In this document: in pieces, positions 25,571 to 33,415 of the stretch
How positions within the stretch are numbered: the first letter of the stretch is position 1
Layout: each line of letters opens with the position of its first letter
Assembly: GCA_964536965.1 (NCBI GenBank)
Contig: CAZIAL010000011.1
Location: 1 to 64,000, forward strand
DNA: 64,000 nucleotides
Source: JACMQW01 sp964536965
Lineage (GTDB): Bacteria > Bdellovibrionota > UBA1018
Direction: 5' to 3'
The notes under the pieces: generated by a model
The model's input: the letters and a program-made list of their open reading frames with translations, nothing else
The model's database searches: none
Told to the model about the DNA's origin: nothing
Made by a program: the position numbers and the translations under genes

Positions 25571-26593
25571 CTACGCAGGAACAAAAGTATTGAGAAAAGT
25601 CGACCAACTGCCGTGGACGGATCCGCTCAACAAAAGGGTTTGCGCCTGATCGTCATGCCCAAAAATGGAAAGCACTCGAATGGCTCGGACGGGGTCTCCC
25701 TCGGTAGATTCGAGGGCATACGGCCATATATTTACCGCCGACCCGGAGTCAAAAAGGTTCGCGTCGAATCTCGAAGCAACCTGGAGGTCCGACGAACGAT
25801 CGAGCAAATAGAGCCGTGAGTAGAAATCCATCGCATCGGAAGCGAGAACGACGTCTTCCGCCACGGTCCGGGAAAAATAGCGGACGATTCCCTCATTCAC
25901 AATCGACATGTCGTCGGAATATTCCTGACTTTCTAAAACCATCTCCAGCACGTCGTCGAAAAGTCGACGAGACTGGGAATGGGCAGAAGTAAGAGCAAGA
26001 AGGCTTTTTCGGATCGCCTCGATCATCGCCTGCTTATTCTGATTACTCGCGTCGCTCGGAGCGGCTGCTCTCGGATCGACTCCTTTTGCGGAATTCGAAA
26101 AACGCGGCAACCCTGAAACTTTTGATATCGGTGGGAGAATCAAATCTCGCGTCCGGTCGGCACTCCCCTTTAACCTTTTTTCGACATTTTTTGCACTCTC
26201 TTCGGCAAATTTTTGGAACTCGACTGCCACGACATCCGCGGGGTCGAGGGTCGCTCTCCCCCGCCGAATCCGATCTTCGTAAAGTTCGAAATGTTCCAGA
26301 ATCTTCGCGTGGCGCTCGCCGGAAAACCTCCATGCACTCAATCCGTCGAAAAGATTCATCAGGTAAGCATAGTGCATCTGCGATATTGCGGACGGGTCGA
26401 ATTTACGAATAAACCGATCCATTGCGCCGTTGGCGGCTACGGACAAAGGCCGGGAAGTCTGGGTCGCCTTTAAGGCCCGAAGCTGATCCGCAGAGAGGTT
26501 TCCGGAGAACGGTTTAAAGTTGTAGCGCAAAGATTTTCCGAGGCCGCTTCGGAGTTCAGCGATCTCGTCACCGAATACTTTAAAATGGAGCAA
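25571..26593 (-). CDS. Hypothetical protein, probably truncated by an in-frame TAG
   Basis: About 340 residues from a TTG preceded by GAGGAAGAAAGGG; the ATG at 26707 adds 38 residues that do not look coding. The sequence is helical, without a clear signal peptide or known domain. It ends TFVPA-TAG, and the same frame then stays open for 174 codons (to 25046), so the original product was probably about 515 residues. Lies in the non-conserved region between the 900-residue lipoprotein and the HNH gene, all on the minus strand. Confidence 0.55.
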   Translation of the reverse strand: MLHFKVFGDEIAELRSGLGKSLRYNFKPFSGNLSADQLRALKATQTSRPLSVAANGAMDRFIRKFDPSAISQMHYAYLMNLFDGLSAWRFSGERHAKILEHFELYEDRIRRGRATLDPADVVAVEFQKFAEESAKNVEKRLKGSADRTRDLILPPISKVSGLPRFSNSAKGVDPRAAAPSDASNQNKQAMIEAIRKSLLALTSAHSQSRRLFDDVLEMVLESQEYSDDMSIVNEGIVRYFSRTVAEDVVLASDAMDFYSRLYLLDRSSDLQVASRFDANLFDSGSAVNIWPYALESTEGDPVRAIRVLSIFGHDDQAQTLLLSGSVHGSWSTFLNTFVPA

Positions 26594-26791
26594 ATCACCC
26601 TTTCTTCCTCGTACGTCGATTGGCCTTTCGCTGGATTCGACATCGACGGGGCCGATCACCTGGACGACGGCACCAAATCGATCATCACCGCAAACCGGGC
26701 CCTCCATAGAAGTCGGATTCGTTTACTGCGAAAATACGGACTCGATGAAAACGGAGTCGATCTGGAAGCGGACGCCGTGGATTCTCTATAA
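26585..26791 (+). CDS. Possible small hypothetical protein
   Basis: A 68-residue frame (MEQITLSSSYVDWP start) with codon use like real genes here (many C/G third positions) and balanced composition. It overlaps the likely start of the opposite-strand hypothetical by 9 bases and lacks a ribosome site. No family recognised. Included because the stretch 26594-26846 has no better explanation. Confidence 0.3.
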   Translation: MEQITLSSSYVDWPFAGFDIDGADHLDDGTKSIITANRALHRSRIRLLRKYGLDENGVDLEADAVDSL

Positions 26792-26846
26792 TACGCCGTC
26801 ATTCGGAGGCGCGCCCCGCAATGCCTGGAAGTAGAGACCCCTCCTC

Positions 26847-29549
26847 TCACGGCGAAATCGAGATCTGAGTGGAGTAATTCGGCTGATTCTTCCAGCTCGC
26901 GGGAAACTGATTTCCGCCGCAGAACGGATGCGTCGCGGCGCCCAGGTTCCATGCGCGTAGATCCACTCGCGTATCTTCGAAGCCTTTCGGGTAAATCGGA
27001 AGGATTTCCCCGATCGCTCCCTCGCCACCCTGGGCGACGATACGGAGGATGCCCGGCTGATTCAGCGGGTAGGCATGCGGAGGCCCAAAAACGATGCGCG
27101 GAAACCCTAGCGCCTGCCCCTCGGTGCGACGGAGACCATTTAAAACAATCGTCCCCCATCCACTGACGCGGACATTTACGCAGCCCACGTTTGCCGGCGC
27201 GACGACTTCCACATTCGACAGATCCCACTGTTTATTGTCGATCGCCTCGAACTGGAACTCATCGCCATCTGGATTGACACGAAACCCTTTGCCATCTTGG
27301 TAGATTCCGCCCACGAAACGGGGCCCGCCGACGCTGGTGTTTCCGTAAAATAAAGTCGGCCGATTCATCAGCATAATCTCGTCAACGGCGTTCGACTTCC
27401 GGGCCCAGTAAAGAGTCGAGGCGTCGATCACGACTCGGTGGGGAACGCCCGTGAGTCGACTGCGCACTAAAAAGTCATTCGAGTCGATGAACTCATTGGC
27501 GGCCCCGTACGGCGCTTTCAGACGAGATCCCGAATAGTGCGCATTCCGAAACGTCCGATACTTCGCCTGTTTCCATAAATGCTGGTCGTCCACCGGTCCA
27601 TCGAGGTGGGTCGAGGCCCGAATCTGCCCATCGAGATCGACGTTCTCGAGGACCAAGTTGAGGGTCTTCGAAGTATACATCAGATAACCGACCAACTGGC
27701 TGTCGTAGATGAACGACGCCAGCGCCCCGGTTTCCGAAATGAATTTCTGCCCCCCGGAAGAGATGACTTGGAAATCAAGGTCAGCCCCGATGTCCGCATC
27801 AAACTCGACATCCAGGTAATTTCCAACGGAATCGTCATATCCTCGCACCGCATCCACAACCCGTCGATCGACCCCGCCCACGCGTAGGACGTCGCTTTTT
27901 AAGATCATCAAACCGTCAATTCGCAGTTTTCGCGCGTCAATCCGCTGGATCGCACGGTAACTTCTCCCGAGCGTAGGCACGCCCTCCGCTACGCGAAGGG
28001 TCTTCGCATCGATGAGTAAGTCCCGCGGCCATTTGCGCACCCCTTCTAAGAAATCAACATCCCGTCCGCCCGCGAATCGTACGGAACCTTCCGGAAACTC
28101 AAACCGATGGGTTTGTCCCGAACTCAGCCCGCCGTTCCAGTAAATGTTCGCCATTTCATACGCGGTTGCATCCGTGCTCAGAATGCGAACTTTGCGATAT
28201 TCTCCCCACTCGTCACGCGTGAACTGAAGGCGAAGATTTTCGATCTTCCCCAACGATCCATCATGGGTGCCAAACAGCTTCGCACGTTCGGTCGGACTCT
28301 TACCTTCGACATGTAAAAAATTACCGGCGCGGAAATAGTTGTTTTTGATTTCGATGACGGTACTTCCCACCCAATCGGCCCGACGCAACCGGAAAACCTG
28401 CATGTCGGTCACGTCCTTACCATCGTCGTTGCCGCCGCAGAGCGAATACGCAAAGAGTGGCATCATGGCAAAATATCCGCGGGGAAGATTCGGATAACGT
28501 TCCCCGAGGCGATCGAATTCACGCAGGGAATTGGAATCGGTGATGCTCAGCTCGCGCACCACTCGACATCCTCCCGCATCGGAATAGCGGTGCACAAAGA
28601 AAGCACCGCTCCCCGGTTGGTTTTGGCGAACATGGTAGTAGGACGGAAGAATGTCGATGCCGCTGAATCGAATCGAGAAATTCTGATTTCCCAGGGAAAA
28701 AAACGTATAACTGCCGAATTCGTTCAGAAAGGCGTCCATTCCGGGTCCCGCATTCTCCAGGGGAACGAACCCATCCTCGATGGAAAGCTTAATTCCGGCG
28801 CGCGCGGCACCGTTCGATTCGATATCCAGATTCTTTACGGGATTCGCCTCCCAAGCTCCCTTGGTCACATAGACCGCACCACTTTTCAGTAGAATGCGAT
28901 CCGCCCGGTCCGCGGTGTTGAATGCGCGCGCAAAGGCCGCCCGATTGTCGTGGAAAAAATACCCGGATGCTCCGGTGAGACGTCGGGGGGTCTGCAGACT
29001 GCCTCCGTTGTAACCGAAATCCACCTCGACCTGGCGACCGTCGACGATTCGGGAGACCCGAGAATAGCGCGCGGTCACTTTACCCGGATAGAAGCTTCGG
29101 CGCCCGTCCGGCGCCACCGGATTCTCATGCGCACGAAAAATCACGAGCTCCTTGCCCAGATACTCGGTCGTGAATGGGGCATCGAGCCCGCGATAAGTGA
29201 TCCGGCTGAGGATCGGGCTCACATACTCAACGTCCAGTTTTTCGAAAAACTTTTCTCCAGAATAAAATGCCACTGCCCCAAAATTTTCGATCGGAGTGCC
29301 GGTCTTCGCACCGACGGCCGGGGAAGCCGCCGGAATGGGCGCGGGAGCTGGGGGAGGAAGCGGCGGTGGATTCGATGGCGCGGGACCTGGATCCGGTAAG
29401 TTGGTCGAAGGATAATAATCCGCAGACGCTTGTTGACTGGAGGTGTTGCTCAACAGACTCCCCTGCTTGTCCTGCATATCGAAAACACAAGCCTGTCCAG
29501 AAAGGCCCACGCAAATAATGGACAACCACCGCCCTATAAAAACCCGCAT
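26847..29549 (-). CDS. Large secreted lipoprotein-like protein, unknown function
   Basis: A 900-residue protein. The N-terminus is a signal peptide with a weak lipobox-like GQAC near residue 21, followed by a Ser/Gln stretch and a proline-rich linker (about 50-85). The rest is rich in short beta-strand-like segments with repeated Asn, Asp and Gly turns (for example SIRFSGIDILPSYYH, LNLVLENVDLDG), which suggests a right-handed beta-helix, as in adhesins or polysaccharide-acting proteins. No catalytic motif was recognised. It sits within the region interrupting the translation operon. Confidence 0.65.
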   Translation of the reverse strand: MRVFIGRWLSIICVGLSGQACVFDMQDKQGSLLSNTSSQQASADYYPSTNLPDPGPAPSNPPPLPPPAPAPIPAASPAVGAKTGTPIENFGAVAFYSGEKFFEKLDVEYVSPILSRITYRGLDAPFTTEYLGKELVIFRAHENPVAPDGRRSFYPGKVTARYSRVSRIVDGRQVEVDFGYNGGSLQTPRRLTGASGYFFHDNRAAFARAFNTADRADRILLKSGAVYVTKGAWEANPVKNLDIESNGAARAGIKLSIEDGFVPLENAGPGMDAFLNEFGSYTFFSLGNQNFSIRFSGIDILPSYYHVRQNQPGSGAFFVHRYSDAGGCRVVRELSITDSNSLREFDRLGERYPNLPRGYFAMMPLFAYSLCGGNDDGKDVTDMQVFRLRRADWVGSTVIEIKNNYFRAGNFLHVEGKSPTERAKLFGTHDGSLGKIENLRLQFTRDEWGEYRKVRILSTDATAYEMANIYWNGGLSSGQTHRFEFPEGSVRFAGGRDVDFLEGVRKWPRDLLIDAKTLRVAEGVPTLGRSYRAIQRIDARKLRIDGLMILKSDVLRVGGVDRRVVDAVRGYDDSVGNYLDVEFDADIGADLDFQVISSGGQKFISETGALASFIYDSQLVGYLMYTSKTLNLVLENVDLDGQIRASTHLDGPVDDQHLWKQAKYRTFRNAHYSGSRLKAPYGAANEFIDSNDFLVRSRLTGVPHRVVIDASTLYWARKSNAVDEIMLMNRPTLFYGNTSVGGPRFVGGIYQDGKGFRVNPDGDEFQFEAIDNKQWDLSNVEVVAPANVGCVNVRVSGWGTIVLNGLRRTEGQALGFPRIVFGPPHAYPLNQPGILRIVAQGGEGAIGEILPIYPKGFEDTRVDLRAWNLGAATHPFCGGNQFPASWKNQPNYSTQISISP

Positions 29550-29589
29550 CTATTCTCTCCCCGATGACCAACCGGAGCCGAAGAGTCGA

Positions 29590-29624
29590 CCCCAGTCCCC
29601 AATTCTAGAATAGGGGGATTGGGG
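29590..29624. repeat. Inverted repeat upstream of the large lipoprotein gene
   Basis: CCCCAGTCCCC (29590-29600) and GGGGATTGGGG (29614-29624) pair over 11 positions with one wobble, and the loop contains the palindrome ATTCTAGAAT. It lies 40-75 bases before the lipoprotein start, so may be an operator or a leader structure. No T-run follows on either strand. Confidence 0.6.
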
Positions 29625-29747
29625 CGATGAAAAAATGCGTCCGTTTTGACACACTTTACTTTTGCATTCACCCGGTCCAGTGAACACCGATCATGGGTGA
29701 GTACCCCGGTGGAGAGTTCCCCCTGGGTGAGGACATGGGACGGAAAC

Positions 29748-30545
29748 TCACGGCAAAAGCGTTGCTACGCCCTTGATATGGGTCCCGACGAGCTCGACCG
29801 CTTGCTGCGCGCGAATCGCGGCCTTCAGCCGCGGATCCGCGTTCTTCAGCCGACGCTCGAACTTCGCGCGGTATTTTTTCAGCGACGCAAGGTAACCCTC
29901 GAGCAGCTTCTCGCGCTCCGAGCGAAACTCCTTCTCCGGATACTTCCGCGACCAGGCGTCGAGGAGCGCCGTGTTTTCCTCGCCGTCGCTCGCGTACTCG
30001 CCGCAGTCCTCGACGACCGCGAAACACGGATTCTGCACCATCTCGCGCACGCGCGCCGTATCCATGGCGAAAAGTTTCCGACGGCCGGCTTCGGTCTTCA
30101 GAAACGGAACGAGCCGGCGACCATTCGCCGAAACGCGGAACCCGCCGCCCGAATCCTCGAGCCGTTCGAAGTATTCTTTGTTCGCCCGGTAATAAACGAG
30201 AGCGGGCTGCGTGGATGCTTCAATCTCGGATTCGAGCTCGATGATCCGCTCGGAGGAAAACGCGTCGAGCCCGCCCGGACGCTGCTTTTTACCCCCGAAG
30301 AAAAGGGCGTTCACTTCGGCCTGGATCTTCGGCGCTAATTTTTCGTCCTGGGTCGTCGCTTCGACGGCCACGACTGCGCGACTTTCCAGCTTTGAATCGC
30401 GAATGCTGCCGTCGCGGACATTGGCCGCGCGGCCCTTGGATTTTCCGCCGCTCGCGCAGCCACCGAGCCCGAGCACGAGGCATCCGGCGAGGACGAAGCG
30501 AAAAGCCCCGGATCGGAAATGGGAATGAGAGATTGAAACGTTCAT
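29748..30545 (-). CDS. Lipoprotein of unknown function
   Basis: About 265 residues. Signal peptide with a strong lipobox (LGLGGC, Cys near residue 30), then a charged, mostly helical region with two cysteines in NPCFAVVEDCGE. The ATG overlaps the trmD stop as ATGA and has AGGAAAGGG upstream, so it is translationally coupled to trmD. No family recognised. Its place, where the PF09936 gene would be expected, is notable. Confidence 0.72.
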   Translation of the reverse strand: MNVSISHSHFRSGAFRFVLAGCLVLGLGGCASGGKSKGRAANVRDGSIRDSKLESRAVVAVEATTQDEKLAPKIQAEVNALFFGGKKQRPGGLDAFSSERIIELESEIEASTQPALVYYRANKEYFERLEDSGGGFRVSANGRRLVPFLKTEAGRRKLFAMDTARVREMVQNPCFAVVEDCGEYASDGEENTALLDAWSRKYPEKEFRSEREKLLEGYLASLKKYRAKFERRLKNADPRLKAAIRAQQAVELVGTHIKGVATLLP

Positions 30546-31291
30546 TTCCCTTTCCTCTTCGTGCGGGATTTTTCTCGGTTCCGATCCCAGATTGCGTGGA
30601 GATCCGGGCGCTTCGCCTGCGTGCGCTCGACCGCCCGGTCGTGCCGCCACTTCTCGATGGCGCCATGATTGCCGCTCGTCAGGACTTCGGGAACGCGCAA
30701 CCCCTGGAACTCGGCGGGGCGAGTGTACTGTGGATACTTCAGCAGACCGCCTTCGAGGCTGTCTTTCGAAACGGAACCTTCTTTTCCGACGACGCCGGGA
30801 ATCCAGCGCGCGACCGCGTCCGCCACGACCATCGCGGGGAGTTCGCCGCCGGTCAGAACGTAGTCGCCGATCGAGAGTTCCTCGTCCACGCAGAGTTCGA
30901 TGAACCGCTCGTCGACGCCTTCATAATGTCCGCACACGAAAACCAGTTCGTCGTACCTGGCGAGGTCCTTCGCTTTTTCGGAGTCGAACTTCGGACCCTG
31001 CGGCGAGAGCAGAATCGTGCGCAAGTTCTCGCGCCGGACGCCGCTGGCATCGAGGACGACGGAGCTCCAGGCCGCATGCAAAACGTCGACTTTCAGGAGC
31101 ATCCCCTCGCCTCCGCCATACGGAGTTTCGTCCGCGGTCCGGTGCTTATCGAAAGAGAAATCGCGGATGTTATGGCGACGGAACTCCAGCAACTTCTTTT
31201 CGGCCGCCTTGCCCAGGAGGGACGAAGCCAGGACCGACTCGAAGGCCTCGGGAAAAAGCGTCAGGAAATGAAAGACGGGAGTGATGGCCAC
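30542..31291 (-). CDS. trmD: tRNA (guanine(37)-N1)-methyltransferase TrmD
   Basis: A 249-residue SPOUT enzyme starting at GTG. Diagnostic segments: FHFLTLFPEAFE at the start, PYGGGEGMLLKV, LLSPQGPKFD, VFCGHYEGVDERF (read VCGHYEGVDERF) and SIGDYVLTGGELPA, the SAM-binding knot. It methylates G37 in tRNAs reading CNN codons and prevents +1 frameshifting. It is 71 bases after khpA; rimM, normally between them, is absent here. Confidence 0.96.
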   Translation of the reverse strand: MAITPVFHFLTLFPEAFESVLASSLLGKAAEKKLLEFRRHNIRDFSFDKHRTADETPYGGGEGMLLKVDVLHAAWSSVVLDASGVRRENLRTILLSPQGPKFDSEKAKDLARYDELVFVCGHYEGVDERFIELCVDEELSIGDYVLTGGELPAMVVADAVARWIPGVVGKEGSVSKDSLEGGLLKYPQYTRPAEFQGLRVPEVLTSGNHGAIEKWRHDRAVERTQAKRPDLHAIWDRNREKSRTKRKGK

Positions 31292-31362
31292 GCCAGGCGA
31301 GCGTACTCGAACTTCCGCCCGAATTCGAGCGAAGCGAATACGAACCTGCGGGTACCGAGTCC

Positions 31363-31614
31363 TTACTCGATGATTTCGAGAACGGTGCGTTTGCGGAGCT
31401 TCGTGGAAGCGCCGTTGAGCACGGTACGAATCGATCGGGCGGTCCGTCCCTGTTTGCCGATGATTTTACCAAGATCGTCTTTCGCCACCTTCAGTTCGAG
31501 AACCGTGGTGTTTTCACCGACGACTTCGTTCACTGAAACTTCATCCGACTTGTCGACGAGAGCTTTTGCGATGGCTTCGATGAGCTTGGCGAGTTCGCCT
31601 GGGGGTTGGGTCAT
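31363..31614 (-). CDS. khpA: KH domain RNA-binding protein KhpA
   Basis: An 83-residue protein with a single KH domain: the GxxG loop is IGKQGRTARSIR (about 50-61). KhpA-type proteins bind RNA, often with KhpB, and are encoded between rpsP and rimM/trmD. GGAGG is 6 bases before the ATG. Separated from rpsP by a 215-base spacer that has a tandem repeat. Confidence 0.92.
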   Translation of the reverse strand: MTQPPGELAKLIEAIAKALVDKSDEVSVNEVVGENTTVLELKVAKDDLGKIIGKQGRTARSIRTVLNGASTKLRKRTVLEIIE

Positions 31615-31680
31615 TGTCTGCCTCCGTGCATGATCCGCTTCAACGATTGGGTTCCTACTACTGCCGCTTGCACACTACTT

Positions 31681-31729
31681 CTGCACTGCTTCTTCTGCAC
31701 TGCTTCTTCTGCACTGCTTCCGCACTGCT
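31681..31729. repeat. Short tandem repeat between rpsP and khpA
   Basis: A 14-bp unit (CTGCACTGCTTCTT) is repeated twice exactly, then as a 12-base and a 9-base partial copy. The rest of the 31615-31829 spacer holds no gene I can support. Confidence 0.75.
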
Positions 31730-31829
31730 AACGAACGCGAGACACACATTCGCCTGGCTGGGAATCACCGGCTAGGGTCATTCCTCAGGAGGGTTCCTTC
31801 TTCCTGAAGGAAAGCCTCAGTAAAAATTC

Positions 31830-32069
31830 TTACTTAATTTTAAGGAGTTGTCCAACCGTTCTGGTGGGTTGGGCGCCTTTAGCGATCCAGGCCTGGACAG
31901 CTTCACGGTTGATCGTGAGCTTCTCGGAAGGGTTCTTCGCTTTTGGCTGGTACTGTCCGAGCTTCTGGAGGAAGGCACCATCCCGGCAGGAAGCCGAGTC
32001 GGTAGCGACGATGAAATAAACAGGAACCTTTTTCGCGCCCTGACGGGAAAGGCGAATCTTAACGGCCAT
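31830..32069 (-). CDS. rpsP: 30S ribosomal protein S16
   Basis: A 79-residue protein starting MAVKIRLSRQGAKKVP, the S16 signature, and continuing with YFIVATDSASCRDG and a C-terminal QAWIAKGAQPTRTV segment. S16 is needed for 30S body assembly. The ATG at 32069 matches the family; 32078 adds three residues. First ribosomal gene of the split rpsP-khpA-trmD group; a receiver-domain gene lies upstream. Confidence 0.96.
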   Translation of the reverse strand: MAVKIRLSRQGAKKVPVYFIVATDSASCRDGAFLQKLGQYQPKAKNPSEKLTINREAVQAWIAKGAQPTRTVGQLLKIK

Positions 32070-32109
32070 TTGATACATTTCCTTTCAATTGAAACTTGAG
32101 TCGAGATTG

Positions 32110-32532
32110 CTAACCGAGTTTGGCTGACTCCGTCAAGGCCATTACCTGGGCGATCTCGAGAAGAAATTCGTCGGCCCCTTCCCCCGACTCCCAGTTCGGC
32201 TTGATCATGCGCCGCATCACACCGGGGGGCAGCCGGGCCGAATTTCGGTGGGCCGGGTCCATCCCCGTCATCAGCGCCACGGGAATCAGCTCCAGTTCGA
32301 CGACATGAAGCAGGCTCGCCAGGTCCTCTCCCGGGCCCAGCACTTCGTCTAAAATGACGAGGCGCGGGCGCTCCCGATCGATCGCCTGATGGAACTCCAG
32401 CGCCGACCGGGCCGTGCGGATGCGCCAGTCGGGGTGTTTCGAAGCGATGAGGGCGCGCAGCCATTCCCGCATTTCGGTGACGTCATCGAGAATGACCAGG
32501 AGCGGGCCAGCGCTCTTTAGGGAAGGCGTCAC
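32110..32532 (-). CDS. Receiver-domain response regulator, single domain
   Basis: A 140-residue protein consisting only of a receiver domain. The acidic pair is Asp16-Asp17, the phosphoacceptor is Asp62 in VILDEV, Thr89 lies in LMTG, and Lys111 in IKPNW. All key residues are present, so it can probably be phosphorylated. No output domain and no adjacent kinase. It overlaps the upstream gene as ATGA and is 40 bases before rpsP. Confidence 0.82.
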   Translation of the reverse strand: MTPSLKSAGPLLVILDDVTEMREWLRALIASKHPDWRIRTARSALEFHQAIDRERPRLVILDEVLGPGEDLASLLHVVELELIPVALMTGMDPAHRNSARLPPGVMRRMIKPNWESGEGADEFLLEIAQVMALTESAKLG

Positions 32533-32966
32533 GCCGAACTCCCCGGCGCGAACTCGAGGACCACCTCGACGTTACTCATCCGACTCACGGATTCGAGACT
32601 TGAAAGGGGGCCCGAAATCCCCTCGCGGAGCCGGTTCCGGATCCCTTCGAAGTGGGTCTTCGAAAGCGCCAACGTCGCGACCCAGAGATCGACTTCGGGA
32701 TGGGCGACGAAAAATCGGGATTCTCCCTCGCGAATTTTCCAGAAGAGCGTCCAGCCTTCGGGAAGCTCCGTGCGGAGCTCGCTTCCTTCGCGCTGGGAGA
32801 TCTCCCCTAAAGCGTCCGCGATTCGCACGCCAACCGCGCGGTCGATCGCGACCTTCACTTCCACCCGGTCGCGCGCCTCGAACTGGCTTCGACTCTCGGA
32901 ATGCGCGTGGACCGTGATGCTGCTCGAGATCCGGCAATTTTCGGGTTCAATTCGGAGCAAGGCCAT
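32529..32966 (-). CDS. Hypothetical protein
   Basis: A 145-residue soluble protein with no signal peptide and no family I recognise. The middle (ELRTELPEGWTLFWKIREG) and C-terminal parts appear mixed alpha/beta. AAGGA stands before the ATG. It overlaps the receiver gene by 4 bases, so the two are likely translated together and may act in one signalling step. Confidence 0.65.
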   Translation of the reverse strand: MALLRIEPENCRISSSITVHAHSESRSQFEARDRVEVKVAIDRAVGVRIADALGEISQREGSELRTELPEGWTLFWKIREGESRFFVAHPEVDLWVATLALSKTHFEGIRNRLREGISGPLSSLESVSRMSNVEVVLEFAPGSSA

Positions 32967-32989
32967 GACGAATCCTTATCATGGATGGT

Positions 32990-33394
32990 TTAAGGCGTAC
33001 GCAGATAAGCCCGTAGTCCGTCGGAAAACTCGGGCACGAGCTCCGAAACCGCGCGAGCCTCGAATCCAGGGACCTGGACGCGGGCAAGGAACTGAAGCAT
33101 CTGGTCTTCCGCATCCGGAAGATCGAGGAACGGCTCTACGCCGAGGAGTCGGGACTCGGCTACGGCCTCGGCAAAGCGCTCGACGGCGAGTTTCGCGAGG
33201 CGCACGGCGGGATCGAGCCGACCCTTCTGGAGCAGAACAAAAACGCCGCAGACAAGGATGGCCGCCTGCATCTGAGCCTTGTCCGGCGCGGGGAGACGCT
33301 GCCAGTCGACTTCCCAATGTTCGTGAGCGGCGAAGTATTCGCCGGCGTTGAAACAGGCGATCCCGGCCTCGAGATGTGTTTGTTCGGGGGGCAT
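32990..33394 (-). CDS. DUF309 family protein
   Basis: A 134-residue helical protein with the DUF309 signature FNAGEYFAAHEHWEVDW (15-31) and a later QAAILVCGVFVLLQKGR helix. Function of the family is unknown. First gene of the minus-strand run leading to rpsP; it is divergent from the aldo/keto reductase-like gene with 21 bases between start codons. Confidence 0.85.
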   Translation of the reverse strand: MPPEQTHLEAGIACFNAGEYFAAHEHWEVDWQRLPAPDKAQMQAAILVCGVFVLLQKGRLDPAVRLAKLAVERFAEAVAESRLLGVEPFLDLPDAEDQMLQFLARVQVPGFEARAVSELVPEFSDGLRAYLRTP

Positions 33395-33415
33395 GCCCTT
33401 GGTATATCTGAAATC

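Noticed and set aside
29646..30338. Plus-strand frame of 230 codons opposite the trmD-coupled lipoprotein.
   Set aside because: The minus-strand gene has a ribosome site, lipobox and coupling to trmD; the plus frame has none.
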